A stretch of 42,101 nt of DNA from Ceratorhiza oryzae-sativae. Its lineage: Eukaryota > Basidiomycota > Agaricomycetes > Cantharellales > Ceratobasidiaceae. The DNA is taken from positions 1 to 42,101 of the forward strand of contig JARWMV010000126.1 of the NCBI GenBank assembly GCA_030998015.1. The letters are read 5' to 3'. The position numbers and the translations under genes were made by a program. How positions within the stretch are numbered: position 1 is the stretch's first letter; each line of letters starts with the position of its first letter. This document shows, one piece after another, positions 1 to 8,825 of this stretch. The notes beneath the pieces are model-generated. The model was not told where the DNA came from. It saw nothing but the letters and a program-made list of their open reading frames with translations, and made no database searches.

Positions 1-142
1 CGGCCTCGTTAACAATGCCCACGGGTCGTTGACCCTCCGCTCTATTACCCCTGCCAAGACGTGCGCTAAAGCGCAGTTCTCTAGGCAGGGCGGCTGAAAT
101 CTTGGGTTACACCTAAGATTTTAGCCGATAGAGCGGGGGCAT
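1..142 (-). repeat. Family B palindromic element, composite, cut by window start
   Basis: Reverse complement of the composite at 36224-36365. It holds the family B arm with CCCACGGGTC, a nested family C hairpin (48-90) and a hairpin around GGCTGAAATCTTGGG / CCTAAGATTTTAGCC. It lies immediately before a HEG fragment, inside the conserved FYDLFY-type motif of that HEG family. Confidence 0.8.
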
Positions 143-490
143 TATTACGATCTTTTTTACCCAAAGGGTGTAAAAACAATCCCTGATAACATCGGAGATC
201 TTTTAACGCCTTTGGGCTTGGCTTACTGGATTTGTGATGACGGGAAAAAAACTGCTAGTGGGGGCCTTTCGCTATGTACAAATTCTTTTAATGATAAAGA
301 TATTTCTCTTTTGATTGATACATTAACTGCGCGATTTGGATTTATTTGCACAATCCATGGTGGCAAAGTGATTTATATATCCAAGAAATCTATGGATAAA
401 TTGAGCCCCCCAATACGCGGGCCAGCGTATTGGGGGTCTATAGTAAAACCACACATGGAACCAAGTATGCTATATAAAATTTATTTATAG
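143..490 (+). pseudogene. LAGLIDADG_2-type homing endonuclease, C-terminal fragment
   Basis: The reading frame opens as YYDLFYP, followed by the second LAGLIDADG-type motif LAYWICDDG and the family ending SMLYKIYL. It resembles the C-terminal half of the intact ORF at 23353-24204, so about 150 N-terminal residues are missing or lie upstream of the window behind the family B element. A short palindrome (about 405-440, CCCAATACG...CGTATTGGG) is inserted in frame before the last 16 residues. The family cuts long DNA sites to spread its host intron or element. This copy is presumably dead or split by insertions. Confidence 0.75.
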
Positions 491-652
491 CCACTAACCC
501 CCTCCCCCCCAAACCAGAGGAAGTTGCACTTTCTCTGGTTTAGTGTTGCGTATTTGCCTACCTATGACTTATTGTTCCAGGAGGTTTATCAGTTAAACTT
601 AGTCAAGGGAGCACCAGTTTAAACTGGGCACTTGAGTATGTTGATAAATGCC
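491..652 (+). other. Spacer or intron remnant with a short hairpin
   Basis: AT-rich sequence with one hairpin (AAACCAGAGGAAG / CTTTCTCTGGTTT, about 512-541). Nothing else is recognisable. The weak reading frame at 600-652 may belong to the HEG fragment that follows. Confidence 0.4.
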
Positions 653-828
653 CGGGAATTTCTTTATTGGATATTCTGAAAGACAAATTATTTGTAAATT
701 CAATTTAGAACAACGAATGTTTTTCCAAAAAACTTTAGAGAGTTATGAAACAATACTAAGTCAAATTTGTTCATTTTTAAATGTTAAATTGGCTATTAGA
801 GATCGGCTAAATCACCAAAATCCTATCT
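653..828 (+). pseudogene. Probable LAGLIDADG homing endonuclease fragment
   Basis: An open frame of about 58 residues reads NFFIGYSERQIICKFNLEQR, then a stretch with TLESYETILSQI and LNVKLAIRDR. This composition fits the region between the LAGLIDADG motifs of a HEG (beta strands plus helix), but no LAGLIDADG motif is present. It is cut off by family A element A1 at 829. Family assignment is an inference. Confidence 0.5.
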
Positions 829-1030
829 CCGCGCGCGTTAGTTGCTGGTGGGACTTGTCCCACCAACCAACGTGAGCAATCGCAACCGTTTGCGATTGCT
901 AGTGCGCGGCATAATATCGATATTTAGCCGCCGGCTGAAAATGACGAACGGTCGTCATTTTCTACGAGGGAATCTTTCGGTCCAGGATATTAAATATCAA
1001 CGTGGAAGGATTCCCTCTAACGCCGGCGGG
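829..1030 (+). repeat. Family A element, copy A1 (expanded loop)
   Basis: Same two-module palindrome as the 172-nt copies (see 26209-26380), but the last hairpin loop holds about 30 extra nt (GGTCCAGGATATTAAATATC region), so this copy is about 202 nt. It ends 43 nt before the cox1 exon. Confidence 0.9.
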
Positions 1031-1073
1031 CATTACAATATCGGGGGGCAGACGGTGCGGCCGAGAATGCTTT

Positions 1074-1226
1074 GCATTCTCCGTATTAATTAGATTAGAA
1101 CTTTCTGCACCAGGAGTACAATTCTTGGCAGGAGACCACCAGACCTACAATGTGATCATTACTGCTCATGCATTCTTAATGATTTTCTTTATGGTTATGC
1201 CAGCAATGGTAGGTGGATTTGGAAAC
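1074..1226 (+). CDS. cox1: Cytochrome c oxidase subunit 1, orphan internal exon
   Basis: 51 codons encode [20 protein letters not shown] and continue to [20 protein letters not shown], an unmistakable N-terminal segment of COX1, the catalytic heme-copper subunit of respiratory complex IV in the inner membrane. No other cox1 exon is seen in the window. On the left the exon starts inside a small hairpin (GAATGCTTTGCATTC, also found at 1345 and 19722). On the right, 5 nt after GFGN, the sequence is already the middle of a LAGLIDADG HEG (LAYWLADDG), with no group I intron 5' core between. It is either a trans-spliced exon, as reported for cox1 in Gigaspora, or a displaced, non-functional copy. 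The identity is certain, the function is not. Confidence 0.85.
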
Positions 1227-1231
1227 TCCTG

Positions 1232-1345
1232 TTGTCTTTAGCCTACTGGCTAGCTGATGATGGTTGTTTCCACATTAGAGATTCCGATATTTATATCTGC
1301 ACTAATGGATTTACCTTTGAAGAAACAAATCTATTAATAAGGAGA
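1232..1345 (+). pseudogene. LAGLIDADG_2-type HEG fragment fused to the cox1 exon
   Basis: The frame reads LAYWLADDG, then DIYICTNGFTFEETNLL, matching the second catalytic motif and the following strand of the HEG family seen intact at 23353-24204. Both ends are missing: the left end abuts cox1 and the right end runs into the GAATGC hairpin and a family C element. Confidence 0.75.
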
Positions 1346-1361
1346 ATGCTTTGCATTCTTA

Positions 1362-1404
1362 CCCCTGCCAAGACGTGCGCTAAAGCGCAGTTGCCTAGGC
1401 AGGG
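1362..1404 (+). repeat. Family C hairpin, copy C2
   Basis: CCCCTGCC ... GGCAGGG stem with an inner GTGCGCTAAAGCGCA hairpin. It directly follows the GAATGCTTTGCATTC hairpin, an arrangement repeated at 19722-19783. Confidence 0.9.
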
Positions 1405-1499
1405 CGAGAAATTTAAACCATACTCCACTAGTTCCCCATTTTTTAACCAAGTGCCGAAGTCATAAACTGGTGTCTAAAGGATACACAGTGTATGACGAC

Positions 1500-1764
1500 T
1501 GGAAGTAGACCCCCAACAAGGAGTAGGGTCAACCAGCATTGTATTTATATATAAATACATGCTGTTGACCCGAGGGGTAATGGATATCGAGGCCGCGTTC
1601 GCGGCGAGGTATTGCGAGGTACCCTGGAACTTTAAGTTCCAGGGTACCTTGGAATCAGACGCCGCGCGCACGCCAGGGCCGCCTTGGCTTGATTATTGAC
1701 CTTAAGGTCAATATGAGCCAAGCTTGCTTGGCTTAAGCCAGGGCGTTCGCAGGCGTGCACGGGT
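1500..1764 (+). repeat. Family B composite element, copy B1
   Basis: Begins with the CCAGCATTGTATTTATATAT hairpin and ends with GTGCACGGGTC. Two extra palindromes are nested in it: a GGTACCCTGGAAC arm (about 1617-1650) and a TTGACCTTAAGGTCAA arm (about 1696-1711). The HEG frame resumes at the next base (HKDYLWHLY). Confidence 0.8.
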
Positions 1765-1828
1765 CATAAAGATTATTTATGGCATTTGTATGAACGATTT
1801 AGTGAGTTTTGTTTGGCAGCCCCGAAAA

Positions 1829-1913
1829 CAATTGACCCCCCAAACATATGCAGCTACGCTGCATTGTTTGGGGGGGGCAATTGCCCCCCAACATGCTGTA
1901 AGGCATTGGGGGT
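1829..1913 (+). repeat. 85-nt double-hairpin insert flanked by CAATTG
   Basis: Two hairpins (CCCCCAAACATATGCAGC / CTGCATTGTTTGGGGG and CCCCCCAACATGC / GCATTGGGGG) lie between two copies of CAATTG (1829-1834 and 1914-1919). A near-identical 86-nt copy is at 6130-6215. Excising 85 nt leaves one CAATTG and restores the surrounding HEG frame. Confidence 0.85.
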
Positions 1914-2112
1914 CAATTGTTCGCCTTCCAGATAAAAAAACAGGGAAAATTTATAGTAGTATAAGATTTAGTACTCGAGCATTGCCTTGCTTTAATAAGT
2001 TGTATGACCTGTTTTACCCTGACGCTACTAAAATAGTGCCGGCAATTATCAGTGATCTTTTAACTCCCCTGGGTTTAGCTTATTGGATCTGCGATGATGG
2101 GAATTTCAGGGC

Positions 2113-2168
2113 CCAAAACCACCCCCAAACAATGCAGCGTAGCTGCACATGTTTGGGGGTGTTTTTGG
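2113..2168 (+). repeat. Family D extended hairpin (CCAAAACCACCCCC...)
   Basis: Long hairpin CCAAAACCACCCCCAAACA ... TGTTTGGGGGTGTTTTTGG with an inner TGCAGCGTAGCTGCA. Other copies: 5238-5293, 8826-8881, 19835-19889, 21462-21515, 27023-27078, 29795-29850 and 32394-32449. Confidence 0.9.
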
Positions 2169-2203
2169 GTATAGCTTTTCAGAACAAGATGTTAAACTTT
2201 TGG

Positions 2204-2426
2204 CCCGCCGGCGTTAGAGGGAATCCTCAGATGAGGTAGCCTTGACCATGAGTCTCATGGTCCAGGCTACCTCCCATAAAGATTCCCTCGTAGAAAATGA
2301 CGACCGTTCGTCATTTTCAGCCGGCGGCTAAATATCGATATTATGCCGCGCACTAGCAATCGCAAACGGTTGCGATTGCTCACGTTGGTTGGTGGGACAA
2401 GTCCCACCAGCAACTAACGCGCGCGG
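2204..2426 (-). repeat. Family A element, copy A2 (expanded loop)
   Basis: Family A in reverse orientation. One hairpin loop carries an extra arm GAGGTAGCCTTGACCATGAG / CTCATGGTCCAGGCTACCTC; the same expanded loop is found in copy A12 at 32021-32242. Confidence 0.9.
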
Positions 2427-2922
2427 ATTGACTGATAAGTTTAATTTAAAAACAAGCACTTATAAACACAAAGATGGTTTTATAGTCTCAATATCGGCTA
2501 AGTCATTGCCGACATTACAAAACCTTTTAGTTGGCGTAATGCCTCCAATGATGAAATACAAAGATTGGTTTCCAAAACTACCTTTACGGTGGTTTTGGGT
2601 TTTTAAATTGAATAATTTTCAAATTGATCTTCAGGATTTACTCAAGCAGATGGATCTTTTGTAGTTGGCTTTGAAAAAAGAAATCAAGGTTTAATACCTT
2701 ACCGACCACGACCTATGTTTGTTTTATCACATCCGCCTCAAGCTTCGGATCCGTCTGTGTACGGCTTAAGCCGCACACATACGTCTCCTCTACAAGCGTG
2801 AAGTTGTTGCACGTACGTGCAACAATTTCAGCTAGAGGACATGTGAGAGAGGAGAACTTATTTCGAGAAATTCAAAAACATTTAAATGTTGGCCGAATTC
2901 AAATTACTCGAAACGAGGTAAA

Positions 2923-2960
2923 CTCCGCCTCCTGGATCTCTAGAGATCCAGGGAGCGGAG
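2923..2960. repeat. Family F palindrome, copy F1
   Basis: CTCCGCCTCCTGGATCTCTA and its near-perfect complement, centred on TCTAGA. Read in frame inside a HEG. Confidence 0.9.
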
Positions 2961-3223
2961 TTTCTTCTTTAGAAGAAATAACTAATGTAATTATTCCTCT
3001 GTTTGATAAACATCCTGTTAGAGATGGAAAATATCGTTCATTTTTGCAGCGCGCTATGCGGCTGCCCAAGTTTTCAAAGAAGTAGTAGAAATGATGAACC
3101 AAAAAGAGCATACAACTTTACAAGGTTTTATGACTATTTTGGAGTTATCTTATTTTACCCATAACACATCAAATCGAACATTGGAAAGTAAACAAGAGAT
3201 TTTGACAAACGAACCGCCTTCTC

Positions 3224-3395
3224 CCGCGCGCGTTAGTTGCTGGTGGGACTTGTCCCACCAACCAACGTGAGCAATCGCAACCGTTTGCGATTGCTAGTGC
3301 GCGGCATAATATCGATATTTAGCCGCCGGCTGAAAATGACGAACGGTCGTCATTTTCTACGAGGGAATCTTTCAGATTCCCTCTAACGCCGGCGG
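3224..3395 (+). repeat. Family A element, copy A3, with extended outer stem
   Basis: 172-nt family A. Its flanks GAACCGCCTTCT and AGAAGGAGTTC pair with each other, lengthening the outer stem. The same flanks surround copy A9 at 40876-41047, so the mobile unit may be larger here. Confidence 0.9.
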
Positions 3396-3976
3396 GAGAA
3401 GGAGTTCCTGGCTTAAAAATAAATTTAAAGTTTTACCTACTATCTATGAAGAATCTTTAAGATTCTTGACCCGTCCCCTAGGTTGTTGCACGTACGTGCA
3501 ACAATTTCACGAGGGTGAATACTCTTCCCTTACAGGCAGCGTGTACTTGTACACGCTGACGACAGGGTTAGGGTAGAAAATTCATCTTCAGCAATACCTT
3601 TGGATAAAGAGTTTGTCCGAGGTTTGGTTGAATTTTTCTTTCAAATCATCTAGAAGACGAGTAGTTCCCAACTTTACGGTAACTATGGGTAAAGGAGATG
3701 AGCAAGTTCTTCATGATCTTGTGAAATTTTTCGATTGCGGAAAAGTTTACCCTTTACCAAGTCAATCTAGTCGATTCCAGATAGAAAATGTAACACCTTC
3801 ACGGTGGTTTTGGGCCCTTCGGGCATTACACCGCGCGGGCTAATCATTCTTTAACTGATGATGTATTAAAACAGCTAGTAGATCTTGTTTACAACATGAA
3901 TCAAGGTGGTAAATCTCGAAAACTAACTAAAACACAATATCTAGCCAAATTTATCCAAAATTCAATATCAAATTAA

Positions 3977-4133
3977 ATACACAATCACACTCCGCTCCCT
4001 GGATCTCTAGAGATCCAGGAGGCGGAGTTATTGAACCCCTCCCGCTAATGTTTAAAATTAAAATTAATTTGCTAAGGCAAGAGTAAAGTTGAAGGTATAG
4101 TCTGAGCCTTAATGAAAATTAAGGATTAACTTG
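3977..4133 (+). other. 3' end of a group I intron in rnl (near E. coli L795)
   Basis: An S-type element (GAAGGTATAGTCTGAGCC, about 4091-4108) precedes sequence aligning to 23S rRNA from about 4134. I could not find the matching R element (consensus GTTCAACGACTA) or the P/Q elements in 2570-4130. The visible intron is therefore only a 3' half; the 5' half lies upstream, outside the window, or in trans. Confidence 0.55.
3990..4027. repeat. Family F palindrome, copy F2
   Basis: CTCCGCTCCCTGGATCTCTA and complement, just after the HEG stop codon. Confidence 0.9.
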
Positions 4134-4712
4134 GAAAGGCCATTCTGACCTCGAGATAGCTGATATTCCACGAAACATTTTTTAGAATGACACTTACGAT
4201 TATATTTTTTTTAGATTTATGCAGGTACAGCACTATGAATTCCATACTCTGTGTTATAGCACAGGTTAAATTGGGGGGTGTTGCAACTCTACCATTGGAA
4301 ATTAATCTCGGAATGACATAAATTGATAGTAAGTATTCAGACTGTTCATGATAAGGTGGGCAGTCAAAACGGAAACAGCCGTGAGCATGTATTAAGGTCC
4401 CCAAATGGTTATTAAGTGAAACAAAGGAAGTTACTCTCTAAATACAGCTATAAAGTGAGCTTGAATTTAAAAGTTCTAATGGCGCAGTCTCCATGATTTT
4501 TCTCATGGTGGGTGTGCCATTTTCGACTGTTGAGCTCAGATGAAAAACTAAGCTATATGCTAGAACCCCCTAAAGATGTTTTGCTGTATTATTATTTACA
4601 GAAAAATTAAACATATGCAATGTCGTACCTCGACATCAATGGGATACTAGCAAGAAAATTCATCTCCAACGACTAATACGCTAGAACTCTCTTAAGAGAG
4701 TTATGACATAGT

Positions 4713-4830
4713 CTATCTGCTATAAAAGTAGCAGATTTTAGGATTCAATCGGAATCCGAAAAATTTAGCTAAAAATAAATTGCTATTAACCCTGGGTATA
4801 GAAATGTTGTTGCCTTTTCTTAACCTTTGA
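4713..4830 (+). other. Intron segment shared with the last rns intron
   Basis: AAATAAATTGCTATTAACCC and GAAATGTTGTTG (4770-4812) recur with few changes at 39828-39870 (AAATAAATTGCCATTAACCC, GTAATGTTGTTG) in the last rns intron. This suggests related introns in the two rRNA genes. No function is assigned. Confidence 0.5.
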
Positions 4831-4945
4831 CCCCCCAAACTGATGCAGCTATGCTGCATTGTTTGGGGGGGGGTAATGGCTCTCCCAATACGTTGGCCCG
4901 TAGGGCGGGCCTTACAGGCTTGGTAACGCATTGGGAGGCCTTTGT
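4828..4945. repeat. Double hairpin of family D plus CCCAATACG arm
   Basis: CCCCCCAAAC ... TGCAGCTATGCTGCATTG ... GTTTGGGGGG, followed by CTCCCAATACGTTGGCCCG ... GCATTGGGAG. A related second arm is found at 20541-20600 and 22105-22150. Confidence 0.8.
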
Positions 4946-5102
4946 GATTTCCCCTGATTCCATCGGGAGTTAAATCACAGTGCACTAAGTGAAGATTTTT
5001 CTTCCAAGCACTTTACCTTGTAGTTCTAATCAAATGCGTTAACGCTACCAAGATATTTGTCTACAGTATCCCCGTCAGTAGGATTTTGGACTCTGATTCC
5101 GA

Positions 5103-5137
5103 GGTAGCCTGGAACCTCTGGGGTCCAGGCTACCTCG
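5103..5137. repeat. GAGGTAGCCTGGAACC palindrome
   Basis: GAGGTAGCCTGGAACC / GGGTCCAGGCTACCTC. The same arm is nested in the A2 and A12 loops. Confidence 0.8.
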
Positions 5138-5318
5138 CAATACCTTGTGCTGGTCTGTCTCCATGCAAGATTTATAAAATCTTGCTGGACATTAGACCAG
5201 AGAAACTACCTGGCGTACAAATTTTTAAAAGCAATAACCAAAAACACCCCCAAACATGTGCAGCTACGCTGCATTGTTTGGGGGTGGTTTTGGAACTTAT
5301 CCTTTTAATTAATTACAC

Positions 5319-6060
5319 ATGAAAAACATAAACAATATTCTTAATTTTGATTTGACACCAGATTATATTAGTGGTTTAACTCAATCCGACGGTTCTTTCT
5401 TTTGTACTATTAGTTTAAGTCCCAACCATTTGTTTGGGCTTCAATTTAGACCTAAGTTTTCTATAACAGGTGACCCGGAAATGGACCCCCAAACTGCCAT
5501 TTCTTGACAAGGTATTGCGAGCTCGCAATACCTTGGCACAGATATGCAGCTTGCGCTGCATTGTTTGGGGGGTAGTTGCCCCCCAATAATGCAATCATTG
5601 GGGAGCAGCTGATTTAGATTCTAAACACGTACTCCGCTCCCTGGATCTCTAGAGATCCAGGAGGCGGAGTATTCAATCTTATTTTGGTTGCGGTAAAGTT
5701 TTCAACCTAGTCTGTGGTCTTGTTCCATGAACACGACCGCAGACTTCTGCCCCCCAAACATGTGCAGCTACGCTGCCCGGAGCCTGTGGGCGGCTAAAGC
5801 CGCCCACAGTCGAGGTTGAAAATAAACTGCAGAACTTGTAGTAAGTAGCCTTAAAGATCTTAAAGATATCATTATTCCTCATTTTCACAATCATCCTGTT
5901 CATTGCTCTAAACTACATGCATTTAAATTGTTTGATTTAATTGTTAGTGCTTTAGGTGAAAGAGGATCTAGAACAATCGAAGGAAGACGGAAATTGTTAG
6001 GTATGGCTTTATCTATGAATCAAACTACAAACAGAAAAGAGGACCGAATTTCAACATCCT
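5319..6060 (+). pseudogene. LAGLIDADG homing endonuclease, first domain, broken
   Basis: Starts MKNINNILNFDLTPDYISGL with the first motif YISGLTQSDGSFF. It continues past inserts with IQSYFGCGKVFN, SSLKDLKDIIIPHFHNHPV and KLLGMALSMNQTTN, the standard end of a LAGLIDADG_1 half. Inserts: a family D hairpin with extra arms at 5483-5605, F3 at 5631-5670 and a hairpin at 5745-5815. It lies in the rnl L1050 intron and presumably once promoted its homing. It cannot be translated as one protein now. Confidence 0.8.
5631..5670. repeat. Family F palindrome, copy F3
   Basis: ACTCCGCTCCCTGGATCTCT and complement; flanked by TA on both sides if the outer A/T pair is counted. Confidence 0.9.
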
Positions 6061-6097
6061 CCTCAAGCGTAGCTAGAGGTTGTGTAAATGTTTATCA

Positions 6098-6723
6098 ATG
6101 GATGTTAAAGATCTTGAGCTTATATCTAACAATTGACCCCCCAAACATATGCAGCTACGCTGCATTGTTTGGGGGGGGGCAATTGCCCCCCAACATGCTG
6201 TAAGGCATTGGGGGTCAATTGTTTGAATATGCAGACTTCAATAACTCCGGCCTTTATTTCTGGTGTAGTAGACGGCGATGGGTCATTTTTTGTCTATTTC
6301 CTGTCTAATGGAGAGATTAAAATAGGTTTTACCATCGTTACTGATAAGGCATCTAAGGTTATCCTCTAGCTGAAATTAACTTCACGCTTGAGGCGGAACT
6401 GTAGACCCCCAACAAGGCAACGCATTGGGGGGGCCTCCCAAGGATGCAGCGTAGCTGCACATGTTTGAGGGGTAGTAGGAATAAACCAAATAGTTGACGT
6501 ACTAGTTCCATTTATGGATGCAAATCCTATATTGTCTGAACGAGCTTTACATTACGACAAATTTAAGAAAGTTAGTTTGTTGCTTAAAGAAAATAATCCT
6601 CTACCTCTTTCTGTTAAACTAGAAATAGTAGAATTATGTTACGACATGAATAAAGAAGGAAAACGACGAGTAATGAGTAAATCACAATATATCGAGTTAC
6701 TAAATCAAAAACACAAAGCCTAG
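6098..6723 (+). pseudogene. LAGLIDADG homing endonuclease, second domain, broken
   Basis: After removal of the 86-nt CAATTG-flanked insert (6130-6215), a frame starting at ATG 6098 reads MDVKDLELISNN and joins to SITPAFISGVVDGDGSFFVY, the second LAGLIDADG motif. It stops at 6369 beside another palindrome (about 6400-6475), then resumes as VDVLVPFMDANPILSERALH and LVELCYDMN-like sequence ending QYIELLNQKHKA at 6723. It pairs with the first domain at 5319-6060 as the two halves of one intron HEG. Confidence 0.75.
6130..6215 (+). repeat. 86-nt double-hairpin insert flanked by CAATTG, second copy
   Basis: Same unit as 1829-1913 with one extra G in the G run, again between two CAATTG hexamers (6130-6135 and 6216-6221). 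Confidence 0.85.
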
Positions 6724-6739
6724 ATAAATGACTAAACCC

Positions 6740-6880
6740 CCTTACCCTGTCGTCAGCTCATAAAATGCTGCAGGGACAGGGTACAGGGCCGTCGCCAAAT
6801 CCACTAGAGCGACGAGGGTTATAAATGTGAAATTTTTAGCAAATTAACACCCCCAAACATGTTGTTTGGGGGTGGTTTTG
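6740..6880. repeat. Hairpin cluster at the end of the L1050 intron
   Basis: ACCCTGTCGTCAGC ... GACAGGGT arm, a GTCGCCAAATCC... arm, and a minimal family D hairpin CACCCCCAAACATGTTGTTTGGGGGTG (core at 6849-6875). Confidence 0.6.
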
Positions 6881-7436
6881 GTTGGGTAAAATATTCGCCA
6901 GTAAAATGGCGGGTTATTAAAGGTATCAATGGGCAGTCGCTACCTTTTAATGATCGTGTAACAACGCAGTAGTCTAATGGAGTTTAGCACCGAAAATTTA
7001 ACGGGTCTAGATAACCTACCGAAATCATGCCGCTTTGACATATTGCGCCCCTGGTTTAATATAATATGTTAAAGTTGGGTAGTGGAACATTCAGAACGGA
7101 TGAAGAACAGTGTTTCATTGTTTGGACGTAACTGAAGAGATAATGCTGACATGAGTAACGTAGAAAGAAGTTATAATACTTCTCGCCGAATACGAAAGGG
7201 TTGTCCAGTAAAGTTAAACTGCCGGACGTTATAGCGGCCTCTAAGCTACAAAACCAATGTTTTGTGTGATGAGTTTTTCACAGAAAGTCTATTAGACCAG
7301 GAAAAGAATGTGAATTGCTACCGTACCCTAAACCGACACAGGTTCGTTGGTAGAGAATACTAAGGCGTAGAGATAATGCTTGTAAAGGAACTCGGCAAGT
7401 TGTCCTGCTGAGCGTTTTGGGAAGACGCTCGCGTGG

Positions 7437-8672
7437 GTGAAACTATCAAACTCCGGGGACACCCTAAAGCCTATGGTACCAAGCTATAGTGGAAACGCTA
7501 TAAGTGGCTGGAGTAATTACCCAGGTATGGTAACAAGCCATATGATGAATGAAAATGAAATGGGTTATCGCGGATCTAAGTCAAATTTCACATCGAAATT
7601 TGTAAAAGAGCAACGAGTAGACGGTAGTTATTGCATCAACTTGATGCAATTAAGGTGTACTCTAATGGGTTTCGAAAGAAATTATCAATTCAAAATCCCT
7701 TCTAACCAATTAAACAAAGCACCATTTTCAACTTTTATTCCGGAACCTAAATTAAATCCGTGGTTGGTGTCAGGATTTGCCGACGCAGAGAGCTGCTTCT
7801 CTGTCTCAATTCGCCCAAGCACAAATATGAAAACTGGTTGGAGAATTTCACCTAGTTTTTTGATAAAACTCCATATAAAGGATATTGCAATATTAGAAAA
7901 AATCAAATATACTCTAGATGTAGGTACAGTAAGAAAAGCCGGAACAGATATGGCAGTGTTTGCCGTGGAATCTGTTAAAGACTTACAAGTAATTGTAAAT
8001 CATTTTGACAAATACCCGCTTCTAACCGCCAAGTCGTCTGATTTTTTAATATTTAAACAATGTTTTGAAATCATTAAAGAGAAAAGACATTTAACACCGG
8101 AAGGTTTGTTAGATTTAGTGGCTTTAAAAGGTTCTCTAAATTGGGGTCTTTCGGATGGTTTAGTAAAAGCTTTTCCAAACGTTGTTTCTGTTAAAAGACC
8201 TGAGTATGTTTTTGAAAGTATCAGCGACCCTAATTGGGTAGCGGGTTTCACTAGTGGTGATGGATCTTTCCATATAACCACTGGCCCAGCTGGTCCAGGT
8301 AATACAGTTTCTAACGTAAGGTTAAGATTTTCTATAAATTTAAATATCAGAGAAAAAGCCCTTATTGAAGGGCTGGTTCTTTTCTTTAAGTCTTATGGAA
8401 CTAAGTTATTAGATTCTTCTGAAATAACTATCTCTAAAAATTATTATATCTCAGGGGAAGCCATAAATCTCCAATTTGGGAGATTTTCAGATATTGTTAA
8501 TATAATAATTCCATTTTTCGAGGAATATGGAATAGTAGGAGTAAAAAGCTTGGACTTTATTGATTTTAAGAAAGCTGCTGATATCGTTAAAAATAAAGAG
8601 CATTTAAATCCTGAGGGTTTCAATGAAATACTCAAATTAAAATCAGGTATGACTAAAAATAGAGAGTGGTAA
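7437..8672 (+). CDS. LAGLIDADG homing endonuclease (rnl L1787 intron)
   Basis: Intact 411-residue frame. Residues about 1-85 are translated ribozyme core (NEMGYRGSKS, VKEQRVDGSYC), so the true start is probably one of the ATGs near 7530-7560 or the protein is made from intron RNA with core-encoded residues. The endonuclease proper has two domains, each with a catalytic helix motif: LVSGFADAESCF (about residue 109) and WVAGFTSGDGSFHI (about 268). Each is followed by an FDKYPLLTAK-type or FFEEYG-type strand and the EHLNPEGF helix typical of LAGLIDADG_1. The acidic D/E residues of both motifs are present, so it may be active, cutting intronless rnl at this site and possibly acting as a maturase. 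Confidence 0.9.
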   Translation: MKLSNSGDTLKPMVPSYSGNAISGWSNYPGMVTSHMMNENEMGYRGSKSNFTSKFVKEQRVDGSYCINLMQLRCTLMGFERNYQFKIPSNQLNKAPFSTFIPEPKLNPWLVSGFADAESCFSVSIRPSTNMKTGWRISPSFLIKLHIKDIAILEKIKYTLDVGTVRKAGTDMAVFAVESVKDLQVIVNHFDKYPLLTAKSSDFLIFKQCFEIIKEKRHLTPEGLLDLVALKGSLNWGLSDGLVKAFPNVVSVKRPEYVFESISDPNWVAGFTSGDGSFHITTGPAGPGNTVSNVRLRFSINLNIREKALIEGLVLFFKSYGTKLLDSSEITISKNYYISGEAINLQFGRFSDIVNIIIPFFEEYGIVGVKSLDFIDFKKAADIVKNKEHLNPEGFNEILKLKSGMTKNREW

Positions 8673-8825
8673 TTATTAATTCTAAATTTGTAAATCTCTG
8701 TCTCCAGTTTTATCCCGTCATTGGGAGGTATCTTGGATACCTTAATAATGCACCCTCTAGCCAACATTGGGATAAACAAATGGAATAGAAAAGTATGGCC
8801 CGTAGGGCGTGCCTTACAGGCTTGG

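Larger units (their letters stand above)
1765..2570 (+). pseudogene. LAGLIDADG_2-type homing endonuclease broken by three palindromic inserts
   Basis: Pieces in order: HKDYLWHLYERFSEF, then RLPDKKTGKIYSSIRF, LPCFNKLYDLFYPD, LAYWICDDGNF, YSFSEQDVKLLA, LTDKFNLK and the terminal MPPMMKYK. These match the intact ORF at 23353-24204 from its HKDYLLHLY onward; the N-terminus is replaced by element B1. Inserts: an 85-nt double hairpin at 1829-1913, a 56-nt hairpin at 2113-2168 (about 12 residues are also lost there) and element A2 at 2204-2426. A 1-nt frameshift affects the last codons. Removing the 85 nt rejoins PKT and RLPD in frame with normal spacing. Inactive as written. Confidence 0.8.
2616..3976 (+). 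pseudogene. Two-domain LAGLIDADG homing endonuclease, heavily interrupted
   Basis: First motif GFTQADGSFVVGF at about 2630. Then IQKHLNVGRIQITRN, VIIPLFDKHPVRDGKYRSF, FKEVVEMMNQKEHTTLQGF, a second domain with LDKEFVRGLVE, FTVTMGKGDEQVLHDLVKFF, CGKVYP and the terminal LVDLVYNMNQGGKSRKLTKT. Interruptions: hairpins at about 2728-2850, a family F palindrome read through in frame (2923-2960), a GCAGCGCGCTATGCGGCTGC hairpin (3048-3067) that shifts the frame, element A3 (3224-3395), several hairpins at 3450-3570, and a deletion near 3810-3840. It belongs to the intron that ends at 4133 just before rnl exon sequence. Non-functional as it stands. Confidence 0.75.
4463..6930 (+). other. Group I intron in rnl near E. 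coli L1050
   Basis: Follows exon ...GAGCTT. Core elements: P-like GCTATATGCTAGAACC (about 4552), Q-like GATACTAGCAAG (4643), R-like CAACGACTAATACG (4667-4680), S GACATAGTCTAT (4704-4715). HEG remnants lie downstream of S, presumably in the P9 region. It carries many palindromes. The 3' end is set by resumption of the 23S thiostrepton-loop region at about 6931. Confidence 0.8.

Noticed and set aside
4126..4404. Minus-strand ORF over 4126-4404 and similar antisense ORFs over rnl and rns
   Set aside because: They overlap conserved rRNA exon sequence and show no protein family features.
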